Shown here: positions 1 through 7,617 of the stretch, piece by piece
How the letters are laid out: the number at the start of each line of letters is the position of its first letter
Position numbering within the stretch: position 1 is the stretch's first letter
Source of the DNA: Candidatus Omnitrophota bacterium
GTDB taxonomy: Bacteria; Hinthialibacterota; Hinthialibacteria; Hinthialibacterales; Hinthialibacteraceae
Length of the DNA stretch: 64,000 bases
Reading direction: 5' to 3'
Assembly (NCBI GenBank): GCA_003598175.1
Contig: QZKN01000112.1
Coordinates: forward strand, 1 to 64,000
The notes under the pieces: model-generated
The model's database searches: none
Seen by the model: only the letters and a program-made list of their open reading frames with translations
What the model was told of the DNA's origin: nothing
Position numbers and translations under genes: made by a program

Positions 1-50
1 TGTGGTGCGGACCTCCGGTCTGCACGTGCAGACCGGAGGTCCGCACCACA
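1..50. repeat. Perfect 50-bp palindrome
   Basis: Bases 1-25 and 26-50 are exact reverse complements, so the element is a perfect inverted repeat with no spacer. Its right arm is found again base for base at 3534-3558. The element touches the window edge, so it may extend to the left. It is probably a member of a dispersed intergenic hairpin family. Confidence 0.9.
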
Positions 51-470
51 ATTTTTCATCCGTTGTCAAAATCAACCGATCATTCCGGTTGTATCTGCAA
101 AAGCAATACCCATATAATCGATACATAGCTAAAATGCAAAATTGACAAACAAGAAATAACTCTCGGAAATAAACTTATCAGCATGACTTTCATGGTCTGA
201 AAAAACGTGTTTTATAACGCTAATTCATGCTACATTGAATAAAAGTGATGCGTTTCACATCGTTGCGTAACATGATTCCACAATTTTCTATCCTATGTGC
301 CCCATTCAATCGATTTATTTAAATTGTGGCAGGCAGGTTATGCTCATCATGATGGTTTTACTACCACTCACAGCGAAAATCTCAAAAAAAATTGCCTATA
401 ACGACTTTTATGCAATCAAGTTTATGTTCAGCTTCTCACTCCGAATTTCCTTTTTCGCGTAGGTTTCGTA
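51..470. other. AT-rich intergenic region, no gene recognised
   Basis: No reading frame here has a credible ribosome site or recognisable protein. It lies downstream of the minus-strand cytochrome operon and may hold its 3' end, but no clear hairpin plus T-run was found. Confidence 0.5.
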
Positions 471-1430
471 TTATTGTGGCGCATGACATGTCAAACATTT
501 TTGCGACGAGACGCCCATCATCATGCGATGAGGCATCGGTTTCAGAAAACGGCGAGGCGGCCGGGGACTGATTCCTTGAATGCGATCGGCAAATTGGCTG
601 TGGCATGTAAGGCAGGAAGCATCAAGGCTGTGCTGCGGCAGCGCCAGGTTGAATTGCGGAGCCGCGATTTGATGGCACGAATCGCATTGGTCGCTGCGAT
701 GGCAAACCATGCATTTGCCGCGATCGAATGAGGCTTGAATGCCATGCGTTTTCTTTCGCCACAAATTGGTATGGTTTTTCGGTTCCATGACGGTATGGCA
801 TGCGGTGCAGGTTTCTTCCTCATGACACAGCAGACATCGATCCTTCCGCAAAAATACCTGCAACTGGCCATGTTTGCGATTCCAATTCGGTCCGTGACTG
901 GCCGGCGGCGTGATTCGATTGACTTCCAAATGACAGATTTGGCAATCAACGGGTAAGCCGTGCTTCTTGTGAAATGCGATGGCGGATTCCATTGTGGGAA
1001 GATTTTTTTCCGACGAGGTTTTCGATTGAGATAAGTAAGTATGGCATCCCAGACAATCGCTTTCCGCCGTTAGAAATTTTGCATGATCGAATTTTACATC
1101 GTACCATCCTTCCGGCATCAGTTCCCGAAAATATTTCTGATGGGAAACGATGCTTTCATCCCCAATACTCACTCCCGCCTCTTCATGACAGGTGCGACAG
1201 CGTAGCAACGCTTCATCCTCTTGCTCATGACAGGAGAGACAAGCGTCAAAGGTTGGAAACGTTACCATGCCCTCATCCAATTCGTGACAAGTTTCGCAGG
1301 AAATTTCCTGCTCATGATGCGGTTGATGAGGAAACGCCTGTTGATCATCTTTAGGATCGCATGACACAAACACGAACGGCATAACGACCAGCAGCCATCG
1401 ATAGGAAAAGGAGAAAGTGAATCGTCTCAT
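471..1430 (-). CDS. Undecahaem c-type cytochrome lipoprotein
   Basis: A secreted multihaem cytochrome of 319 residues with eleven CXXCH haem-binding motifs (CETCH, CLSCH, CRTCH, CLGCH, CQICH, CLLCH, CTACH, CMVCH, CDSCH, CLTCH, CLTCH) spread over the whole mature protein. The start chosen is the ATG at 1430. It gives a signal peptide MRRFTFSFSYRWLLVVMPF ending in a lipobox-like FVSC, so the protein is probably lipid-anchored. The upstream extension would overlap the beta-barrel gene and add no signal sequence. It begins one base after that gene's stop codon, so the two are almost certainly co-transcribed. Cytochrome plus barrel is the arrangement of porin-cytochrome conduits, in which the cytochrome carries electrons through or onto the outer membrane. 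Its exact side of the membrane is not known. Confidence 0.88.
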   Translation of the reverse strand: MRRFTFSFSYRWLLVVMPFVFVSCDPKDDQQAFPHQPHHEQEISCETCHELDEGMVTFPTFDACLSCHEQEDEALLRCRTCHEEAGVSIGDESIVSHQKYFRELMPEGWYDVKFDHAKFLTAESDCLGCHTYLSQSKTSSEKNLPTMESAIAFHKKHGLPVDCQICHLEVNRITPPASHGPNWNRKHGQLQVFLRKDRCLLCHEEETCTACHTVMEPKNHTNLWRKKTHGIQASFDRGKCMVCHRSDQCDSCHQIAAPQFNLALPQHSLDASCLTCHSQFADRIQGISPRPPRRFLKPMPHRMMMGVSSQKCLTCHAPQ

Positions 1431-1431
1431 G

Positions 1432-2823
1432 TTAGAAGTGGACTCCCAATTGAATGCGGAATGAGTACCAATTGTCTTCATCAAAATCACTGTCTTCGAA
1501 TTCAAATGTCGCCGCCGTGTATATGTTCTTCGTCGGTTTCCAGCGAATCCGCGAATAATACGTCACGACATCCGGCGAGATGCGAAACACCACATCCTGC
1601 CCGAACAGAAAGAGAAATTCATCCCGATATTTCTGCACATATTCGCCGTATTCGGCGCCGGCGGTCAACGTCCACTGTTTTGACGGGCGATATTCCACTT
1701 CGCCGGACACGCCGGTGAATTCGTCGGAAGGATCGACGTCCCAGAATTCTCCGTTTACGCTGAGCGTCAACTGATCAATGGGGTATAATTCGATTCCCGC
1801 CGTGCCGCGCACAAAATCGCGATTGGTGTGCGCCGAAACCGGATTACCGATGGAATCCGCTTCCCGAATATCGAATCCACCGACAAGGGCGACATATGTT
1901 CCCAAACCTTTCGTCAGGTTCAGCGCTCCGTAGGTAAACGGTTCGTAATCGTACAGTAGCGGAAAATAGGGATTGAAATTGATCGTATGGTCTCCGATGG
2001 AATCAAACAAGCGAATCACCTGCACGGTGACATCCAAATCCATACTATCCGACCGCCCGTAATAATCCGTTTGTAACTGATAAGGCTCTCCATCCAGCAG
2101 GGAAAATTCCACGTGCGCCTGCTGTTCGGGAGTGAACATGTGCCATAATTCCACCGCGGCCAAATCGTCGCGAAACGAGTCCGCGTCGTAACGATAATAA
2201 CGCACCGCCGATTTGGTTTGCGGTGTGATTTGATATTCCACGTTGGTTCCATAGATCGCATCGGCGCTGGTGGATGAGTAATACGTGATCGGACGGCCTC
2301 CAAAGAGAGTGATATCGAGGAAATCAATGGGAGAAAAACGGTAGGTTGCGCCATCAAAATGCGCATAATCGATTTCGTCAAGATATTGCCGCCCCAATCG
2401 CAGCCGACTATCCTCGAATCCGACCGCTTTCACATCCACATAACCGGTATAATAGCGAAAACGAATATCGGCGGACGTATCCAGGTCGAGAAAAGGATCG
2501 TAATATTCGCCGGCGCGGCGTGAGGAGCCGTTCAAATCCTCGTGCCAGGACATGGAAAAAGCCGCATCGACCTTGTCCTTGACGACATCTTTCAAGCGCA
2601 ACGAAAAATATTCGTACAAATCGCTGTCATCCCGGCCATCGTAACTCCGAAACGAAAAGGTGGAATGTAAACTGCCCGATACCTTCATCGAGCCGAAGAA
2701 AACGCTCGGCGTGACTTCGTTCACCGTCTCCGCGCGTTGTGAATCGTCCGCCGACGGCAAAACCGGCAACCATAAAACGTGAAATAAAACCAGATGAAAA
2801 ACAAGGCTGTTTTTTCGATTCAT
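1432..2823 (-). CDS. Outer-membrane beta-barrel, putative cytochrome conduit porin
   Basis: A 463-residue protein with an N-terminal signal peptide and a long run of alternating polar/aromatic strands rich in Tyr, Asp and Ser. It ends in a terminal Phe (QLGVHF), as is typical of outer-membrane barrels inserted by BamA. It lies between multihaem cytochrome genes, 95 bases after the tetrahaem gene and directly before the 11-haem lipoprotein gene. By analogy with Mtr/Pcc/Ext-type conduits it would form the sheath that lets a cytochrome cross the outer membrane. I see no CXXC motif of the MtrB kind near the N-terminus, so it is not a clear MtrB. A general porin is the alternative. An AGGA ribosome site precedes the ATG. 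Confidence 0.75.
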   Translation of the reverse strand: MNRKNSLVFHLVLFHVLWLPVLPSADDSQRAETVNEVTPSVFFGSMKVSGSLHSTFSFRSYDGRDDSDLYEYFSLRLKDVVKDKVDAAFSMSWHEDLNGSSRRAGEYYDPFLDLDTSADIRFRYYTGYVDVKAVGFEDSRLRLGRQYLDEIDYAHFDGATYRFSPIDFLDITLFGGRPITYYSSTSADAIYGTNVEYQITPQTKSAVRYYRYDADSFRDDLAAVELWHMFTPEQQAHVEFSLLDGEPYQLQTDYYGRSDSMDLDVTVQVIRLFDSIGDHTINFNPYFPLLYDYEPFTYGALNLTKGLGTYVALVGGFDIREADSIGNPVSAHTNRDFVRGTAGIELYPIDQLTLSVNGEFWDVDPSDEFTGVSGEVEYRPSKQWTLTAGAEYGEYVQKYRDEFLFLFGQDVVFRISPDVVTYYSRIRWKPTKNIYTAATFEFEDSDFDEDNWYSFRIQLGVHF

Positions 2824-2918
2824 CGGTTCCTATCCAATTCCATTTTATTGTTCGGTTCGCACCGGGCGGAGTGTTCCGTATCCGCCCCGCATGCGAACAG
2901 GAATCCCGTTTCCAATCC

Positions 2919-3482
2919 TTATTTTTTCAATGCTTCCTTGACTTTCGCGTGATTGACTTCCTTCACTGCGATTTCGAAGATGAAACCGGCTTTATTTCCG
3001 TTTTCATCCGTGTATCGATCCTCTTTCCACGTCGGGCTTTCCGGATTGTGGCATTTTTCACAGGTTTCCTTTACGGGTTCCCATGCGTGCGGAATCACGT
3101 TGTCCTTTTTCGATTTGCTATGTAAACCGCCTGGTCCGTGGCACATTTCGCATTGCACATTCACCATCTTCATGCTGGCTTCGTCATCGAATTTCTGAAA
3201 ACCGCCCGGCTCACCAAATCCCGTGGTGTGGCATTTTTGACATTTCGGATCTTTTTGCTCGTCGCCTTTGAGCAAATCAAACGCTTTGGCGTGTTTATTA
3301 TTCATCCAGTCATCGAAAAATTTCCCGGTTTTCGCGAGATTGTGGCACATTTTACATTTCGTTGCGCCAATAAATTCGATTTTTTCGTCTTCGCCGCTTA
3401 CACTGCCCGTCGCCGGTAAAAAAAATGCAACGCCAAAACCAACCAAAATTGCAAAACCAACCAACTTTTTCATCATACTCAT
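2919..3482 (-). CDS. Tetrahaem cytochrome c554-like protein
   Basis: A 187-residue periplasmic cytochrome: an uncleaved start MSMMKKLVGF followed by a hydrophobic signal segment, then four haem motifs CKMCH, CQKCH, CEMCH and CEKCH. The pattern of a first CXXCH followed by W/H-rich spacing, then CXXCHTTG and CEMCHGPG, is that of the cytochrome c554 family (PF13435). Such proteins shuttle electrons through the periplasm, and here it would connect inner-membrane oxidoreductases with the barrel/cytochrome pair encoded next. AGGAG lies four bases before the start ATG. It is Lys-rich, as small soluble shuttles often are. Confidence 0.85.
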   Translation of the reverse strand: MSMMKKLVGFAILVGFGVAFFLPATGSVSGEDEKIEFIGATKCKMCHNLAKTGKFFDDWMNNKHAKAFDLLKGDEQKDPKCQKCHTTGFGEPGGFQKFDDEASMKMVNVQCEMCHGPGGLHSKSKKDNVIPHAWEPVKETCEKCHNPESPTWKEDRYTDENGNKAGFIFEIAVKEVNHAKVKEALKK

Positions 3483-3507
3483 TCACTCCTCTTTCTCTTT
3501 AAACATA

Positions 3508-3559
3508 TTGTGGCGCGGGCTTTCCGCCCGTGTGTGCAGACCGGAGGTCCGCACCACAA
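3508..3559. repeat. Imperfect inverted repeat sharing an arm with the 1-50 palindrome
   Basis: Positions 3534-3558 match the right arm of the palindrome at 26-50 exactly (25 of 25 bases). The left arm is diverged but still pairs at both ends (TTGTGG/CCACAA) and contains its own short hairpin GCGGGCtttCCGCCC. It lies between two cytochrome genes, so a processed or attenuating mRNA hairpin is possible. There is no T-run for a classical terminator. Confidence 0.8.
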
Positions 3560-3596
3560 GACATTTTGATTTTTGTAACGCTTTCCAATCTTCCAT

Positions 3597-5498
3597 CTAT
3601 CCGGAAAGAGCGTTTAACGTACGCTGCAATACTTCAAAAACGAACTGGGTATTGTGAATGCCATAACTGCCGTCGCGCACAACCAAATGATAATTATAAA
3701 TGGCAGATTTTTCCGAAAAACTCAATCGCGAAAACAGCGCGAACGACACGTCGAATGCACCGTTATCGGTCATCTGCAATTCCGGATATCGTTCCTGCAA
3801 TATCCCCGCTATGCGGGCCAGCAAACCTCTCACTTCGGTTTGCACGCCTTCCACGACGCCATTTCCATCGTAATCACGACCATGCGGCAAAACCCGATTG
3901 ACTGCATTCGCATTCAGATGGCAGGGATAACAAGCATTTCGAAAATTGCTGATTGAATCAGCCGGATATTCGAATTCTCCTAAAACCACTTTGAACGTAT
4001 GGCCGCCGACAAACGTCCCGTGGCACATGGCGCATTCTTCTTCCTCTTCCCCTTCAGCCAACAGCGTGGAATAATCCGGTTGATCCGCCATGTGGCAGGT
4101 TACACAGGAATCTTCCGTCACGAGTTTGTGAATCGATTCCCCGCTACGATAAGGGCTGCCGAAACCCCACGCGTTGATCCCCAAAACCACATCCGCCTGC
4201 GGTCCGTAATGCGGAGAGGAACGATTGAACGTGATTTCCGTCTCCAAATCGGCAAGAACGCGGGATTGGTGGCATTGCGCACAAAGATTGCCCATGCCGC
4301 CGTCGCGATATAGATCCCGTCCGTTTTCAAGAATCACATCTTCCATCGTGCGCAATTGTTTGGGATTGGCCGTCGAATGGGGATCGTGACAGGCGACGCA
4401 CGTCACGCCGAATACGGCAAGATCATCCACCGGCGTCGGCGTGGTGTTTTTATTGATCGTTTGATGAACGAATTGTTGCGCAGCATGGCAACGACCGCAG
4501 TCGGCGCGAAGCATAATCGGAAAACGGCGGAACAAATCGGGCAGGAAGGAATGTTGCGATGAAGCTAACGACTCAAAAAATGAGTTATATTCCCCAGCAT
4601 CGTGACATTGCGAACACGTAATTCCGCTGAAAGATTTCGAAATCCGATCGGGAAGGCTGAAATGCTGAGAACCTGCGCCGTGACAATTTTCACATTGCAC
4701 GTTCGCTTTCGCCTTTAATTCATTCGGCAGACCGGCGAACACGTCGATGTCGTTGGCGGGATTCTTATCCTGACGCAATCGCCATGCTTCCCGGGCGCGC
4801 GCGGCCAACTCATTCAAATCGAAATTGATGTTTGCCGCGATATCGTCGAAGCCGCCGTTTCGAGCCGCAGGATCCGTATCGTATCCGACGGACAAGAATT
4901 TAAGAGAAGCGGTTTCAAACGGTTTGGCCGATAATCCGTTCAATCGCTGTCGCAATGCGTCGGCATGTTGGGTTTCCCGCCATGAATCCACTTTATCCGA
5001 ATGGCATATGGTGCAGTTTGGAAACGCCGGCGCGGCGTCATCGGTTCCGCCGACTCCCGCGTAGGAAGCCGCCAGAATTCGCTTCGTCCCCTCACCAGTC
5101 ACACCGGTTACCTGCAATTTCATCGAAACCTTGATTTCATAAAGCCCCACGCGATCAGGAACCAGGGAGACAATCATATTCAAATCCGAAACCAATTGGA
5201 TTCGCGAACCGGCCGGCGCGCTATGAATCGACCAATCCAAAGTGCCGATGGAATCAAACATGTTCGGCGATGAGGCCATTAAATATACTTTCTCGCCGAT
5301 TCCCACGACATGATTTCCCGACGAGGTTCGATCAAAAAACGAAGTCCCTTCCTCCGAAAATTCCAAAAGATCAAGTATGCGAGAATTGATCGCTGTAATT
5401 TCGATTTCAACGGAATCGGTCTGCGATCGCGCCGTCAACGATGTAAACGGGATCCCCATAATCACAAAAAAGAGAACGTGAGATATTTTCACAGACAT
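3597..5498 (-). CDS. Nonahaem c-type cytochrome with N-terminal Ig/PKD-like region
   Basis: A 633-residue secreted protein. Residues 1-26 form a signal peptide. About residues 27-150 are free of haem motifs and look like a beta-sandwich (Ig/PKD-like). Then nine CXXCH motifs follow: CTICH, CENCH, CSQCH, CGRCH, CVACH, CAQCH, CVTCH, CAMCH, CYPCH. Motifs such as CENCHGAG and CVACHDPH are typical of large c554/OmcA-like multihaem cytochromes. It heads the minus-strand operon, with the c554-like, barrel and 11-haem genes downstream. A large periplasmic or surface-exposed electron carrier, or an oxidoreductase on an unknown soluble substrate, are both possible. The ribosome site is weak (GAAAGTGA). 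Confidence 0.85.
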   Translation of the reverse strand: MSVKISHVLFFVIMGIPFTSLTARSQTDSVEIEITAINSRILDLLEFSEEGTSFFDRTSSGNHVVGIGEKVYLMASSPNMFDSIGTLDWSIHSAPAGSRIQLVSDLNMIVSLVPDRVGLYEIKVSMKLQVTGVTGEGTKRILAASYAGVGGTDDAAPAFPNCTICHSDKVDSWRETQHADALRQRLNGLSAKPFETASLKFLSVGYDTDPAARNGGFDDIAANINFDLNELAARAREAWRLRQDKNPANDIDVFAGLPNELKAKANVQCENCHGAGSQHFSLPDRISKSFSGITCSQCHDAGEYNSFFESLASSQHSFLPDLFRRFPIMLRADCGRCHAAQQFVHQTINKNTTPTPVDDLAVFGVTCVACHDPHSTANPKQLRTMEDVILENGRDLYRDGGMGNLCAQCHQSRVLADLETEITFNRSSPHYGPQADVVLGINAWGFGSPYRSGESIHKLVTEDSCVTCHMADQPDYSTLLAEGEEEEECAMCHGTFVGGHTFKVVLGEFEYPADSISNFRNACYPCHLNANAVNRVLPHGRDYDGNGVVEGVQTEVRGLLARIAGILQERYPELQMTDNGAFDVSFALFSRLSFSEKSAIYNYHLVVRDGSYGIHNTQFVFEVLQRTLNALSG

Positions 5499-5980
5499 TG
5501 TTTAACTCATTTCACTTTCTTTTGATCGATCTGTTTTCCTGGCGGAATGAAAACCATTATTTTTTTTAAATCGATTTCTCTGCAAACTCTGAAAAAAGGA
5601 TTTCTTTCCCATTCTTCTATCATAAAAGAATAAACCGGAAAAGATGACCCCATCAAAGTAACCGTTTTTTTTAACTGGATATTGTAGGGGGGATCGAATA
5701 AAATGAAACCTGCAATCCAGTCTGTTTGCATTATATAAACCAATATATTTGCATACTTTCTTAACTATGTAATTTAAGAGACTAACCAATAAAAATGATC
5801 TTACATGAAGTTTTCTTTCCTGTTAAGGGCAGCGTTCCTGTTTAACTATTTAGCTATAAAAGATAAAATAAACAAGACGTTGTTCAGCAATTGCCAGGAG
5901 CCAAGATGACATCGATGAATTCGCCATGAAGCCATCATTATCTTTGCATTGCGAATATTATTAGCGAAAAAGAGGAGATC
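5499..5980. other. Divergent intergenic region between the two cytochrome operons
   Basis: This 480-base AT-rich gap must contain the promoters of both cytochrome operons. I could not assign convincing -35/-10 pairs. AGGAG at the right edge is the ribosome site of the NapC-like gene. Apart from the doubtful short minus-strand frame, nothing else was recognised. Confidence 0.5.
5507..5731 (-). CDS. Doubtful 74-residue open frame upstream of the nonahaem cytochrome
   Basis: An open frame ending eight bases before the start of the nonahaem cytochrome gene. Its translation is not obviously random (it contains FDPPYN and a Lys-rich C-terminus), but I recognise no family and see no strong ribosome site. 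It could be a small leader gene, a remnant, or chance in AT-rich DNA. Confidence 0.2.
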   Translation of the reverse strand: MQTDWIAGFILFDPPYNIQLKKTVTLMGSSFPVYSFMIEEWERNPFFRVCREIDLKKIMVFIPPGKQIDQKKVK

Positions 5981-7501
5981 ATGACTGTCGAGTTACAAAA
6001 CCAACAGAAATCCAAACCGTTGAGCGACAATTGGATTACCACGTTCGGCTTCATCCTGGCTTTGGCCTTTCTGGTCGGAGAGACCATCATCATCGCCGTC
6101 GATTTGTTTTATGGCACGGACAATCCGTACGTCGGAATTCTGATTTATCTCGTGGGCCCCGCCATCCTCGTCTTTGGATTGCTGCTCGTTCCACTCGGCA
6201 TGATTTGGGAACATCGTCGGCGTCTGCGCGGCGTTCCCGAGAAAAAATTGCCTGTTTTTGATTTGAACAATCCCCGGCATCGCCTCAATCTGGGCATTTT
6301 TGCCATTGTCACCACTGTTTTTCTGGCGCTTTCCATGGTCGGCTCCTATCAGGCCTATCACATCACCGAATCGACGCAATTCTGCGGACTGGCGTGCCAT
6401 CAGGTCATGCAGCCGGAATATACCGCCTATCAGAATTCTCCCCATGCGCGGGTGGATTGCGTCCAATGCCACATCGGACCGGGCGCGGATTGGTACGTCA
6501 AGAGCAAGCTTTCCGGCGTGGGTCAGGTCATTGCCGTTTTAACGAACTCGTACGAATTGCCCATCGACACGCCGATCGAAAATCTACGCCCCGCCCGCGA
6601 CACCTGCGAACAATGCCACTGGCCGGAAAAATTCTATCGGGCCGTGGAAAAATCGTTGACCTATTACGCCTCCGACGAGGAAAACACGCCGTATCGCGTG
6701 GATCTGCTTCTGCATGTCGGCGGTGAACCGGGCTTGAAGAATCCCTCGCGGGGGATTCACTGGCACGTTGGATTGGATCACAAACTCGAATATTACGCCA
6801 GCGACGAAGACCGGCAGAAAATCCCGTGGATCCGCGTTTCGTATGACGACGGCAGAGTGGAGGAATTCGTCGATTCCGAAGTGGAAGGTTTCGATCCGGC
6901 GACCATCCCGGCGGGTAAGATTCGCATCATGGATTGCATCGATTGTCACAATCGTCCCTCCCACCGCTTTCATTCCCCGTTTCAAGCAGTCAACGAAGCT
7001 CTCGAATTTGGCCGGATCGATCCGAAACTGCCCGAAATCAAATTGAATCTGATCGAGTTGTTACAGCAGGACTATCCGACCACACACCAGGCGCTTGAAA
7101 CGATTGAAAACGAATTGCTTGACAAATATAAAGAACAGATGGCGGAGGATCCATCCCTTCAAACAACGGTCAATCAAGCCATCGAAGAGACAAAACGGAT
7201 TTATGGCAAAAACTTTTTCCCCGAATGGAAGGTGGAATGGTCGAAATTTCCATGGCATATCGGCCATTTCGAATTTCCCGGCTGTTATCGCTGTCACAAC
7301 GACAAGCATACGTCCGTCAATGGCGACAAAGTCATCAGCAACGATTGCGCCCTCTGCCACACGATCATTCGCCAGGGCGAGGGGTGGGACAACATCGATA
7401 ATTTGGAGTATAAAGAGCAGAAATTTCTCCACCCACGCGGCTACGAAGACGCATGGGTCGGACAAAATTGTCACGAATGTCATGGGCCGGGAATGATGTA
7501 G
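5981..7501 (+). CDS. NapC/NirT-family heptahaem quinol dehydrogenase
   Basis: A 506-residue membrane-anchored cytochrome. Three hydrophobic helices lie at about residues 18-45, 49-75 and 104-125, followed by a periplasmic domain. The first haem site is CGLACH, a CX3CH motif, in the context of TQFCGLACHQVMQPEYTAY. Six CXXCH sites follow: CVQCH, CEQCH, CIDCH, CYRCH, CALCH, CHECH. The block with NSPHARV, WYVKSKLSG and NLRPARDTCEQCHWPEKF is the signature of NapC/NirT relatives found in metal-reducing bacteria. Such proteins oxidise quinol in the inner membrane and pass electrons to periplasmic cytochromes. The ATG follows AGGAG. The next gene, also a quinone-linked cytochrome, is 116 bases downstream and probably in the same operon. 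Confidence 0.92.
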   Translation: MTVELQNQQKSKPLSDNWITTFGFILALAFLVGETIIIAVDLFYGTDNPYVGILIYLVGPAILVFGLLLVPLGMIWEHRRRLRGVPEKKLPVFDLNNPRHRLNLGIFAIVTTVFLALSMVGSYQAYHITESTQFCGLACHQVMQPEYTAYQNSPHARVDCVQCHIGPGADWYVKSKLSGVGQVIAVLTNSYELPIDTPIENLRPARDTCEQCHWPEKFYRAVEKSLTYYASDEENTPYRVDLLLHVGGEPGLKNPSRGIHWHVGLDHKLEYYASDEDRQKIPWIRVSYDDGRVEEFVDSEVEGFDPATIPAGKIRIMDCIDCHNRPSHRFHSPFQAVNEALEFGRIDPKLPEIKLNLIELLQQDYPTTHQALETIENELLDKYKEQMAEDPSLQTTVNQAIEETKRIYGKNFFPEWKVEWSKFPWHIGHFEFPGCYRCHNDKHTSVNGDKVISNDCALCHTIIRQGEGWDNIDNLEYKEQKFLHPRGYEDAWVGQNCHECHGPGMM

Positions 7502-7513
7502 AGCATGAAAATG

Positions 7514-7569
7514 TCACGCCGCTGTCTCGGCGGCTCTCCAAATTGCGGGCAGGATGCCTGCGCTCCAAG
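7514..7569. repeat. GC-rich intergenic hairpin repeat (GCCGCC/GGGCAGGATGCC type)
   Basis: Contains the imperfect stems GCCGctgtctcGGCGGC and GCGGGCAGGATGCCTGCGC. The same two-hairpin unit recurs at 18622-18734 and 45608-45663, with a relative at 21391-21446. It lies in the gap between two co-directional cytochrome genes and inflates the open frame of the second one upstream of its true start. Confidence 0.8.
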
Positions 7570-7617
7570 ATTTGTTATTTGGAATCTTTTTTATCTTATA
7601 TAAAGCAGGAGAATTTC

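Noticed and set aside
1-50. Palindrome considered as a replication origin or plasmid end
   Set aside because: No DnaA boxes, iterons or replication genes are nearby, and the arm is repeated in an intergenic gap at 3.5 kb.
542-1354. Several frames of 60-135 codons on both strands within the 11-haem cytochrome gene
   Set aside because: They are shadows of a gene whose haem motifs fix the true frame. None has a ribosome site.
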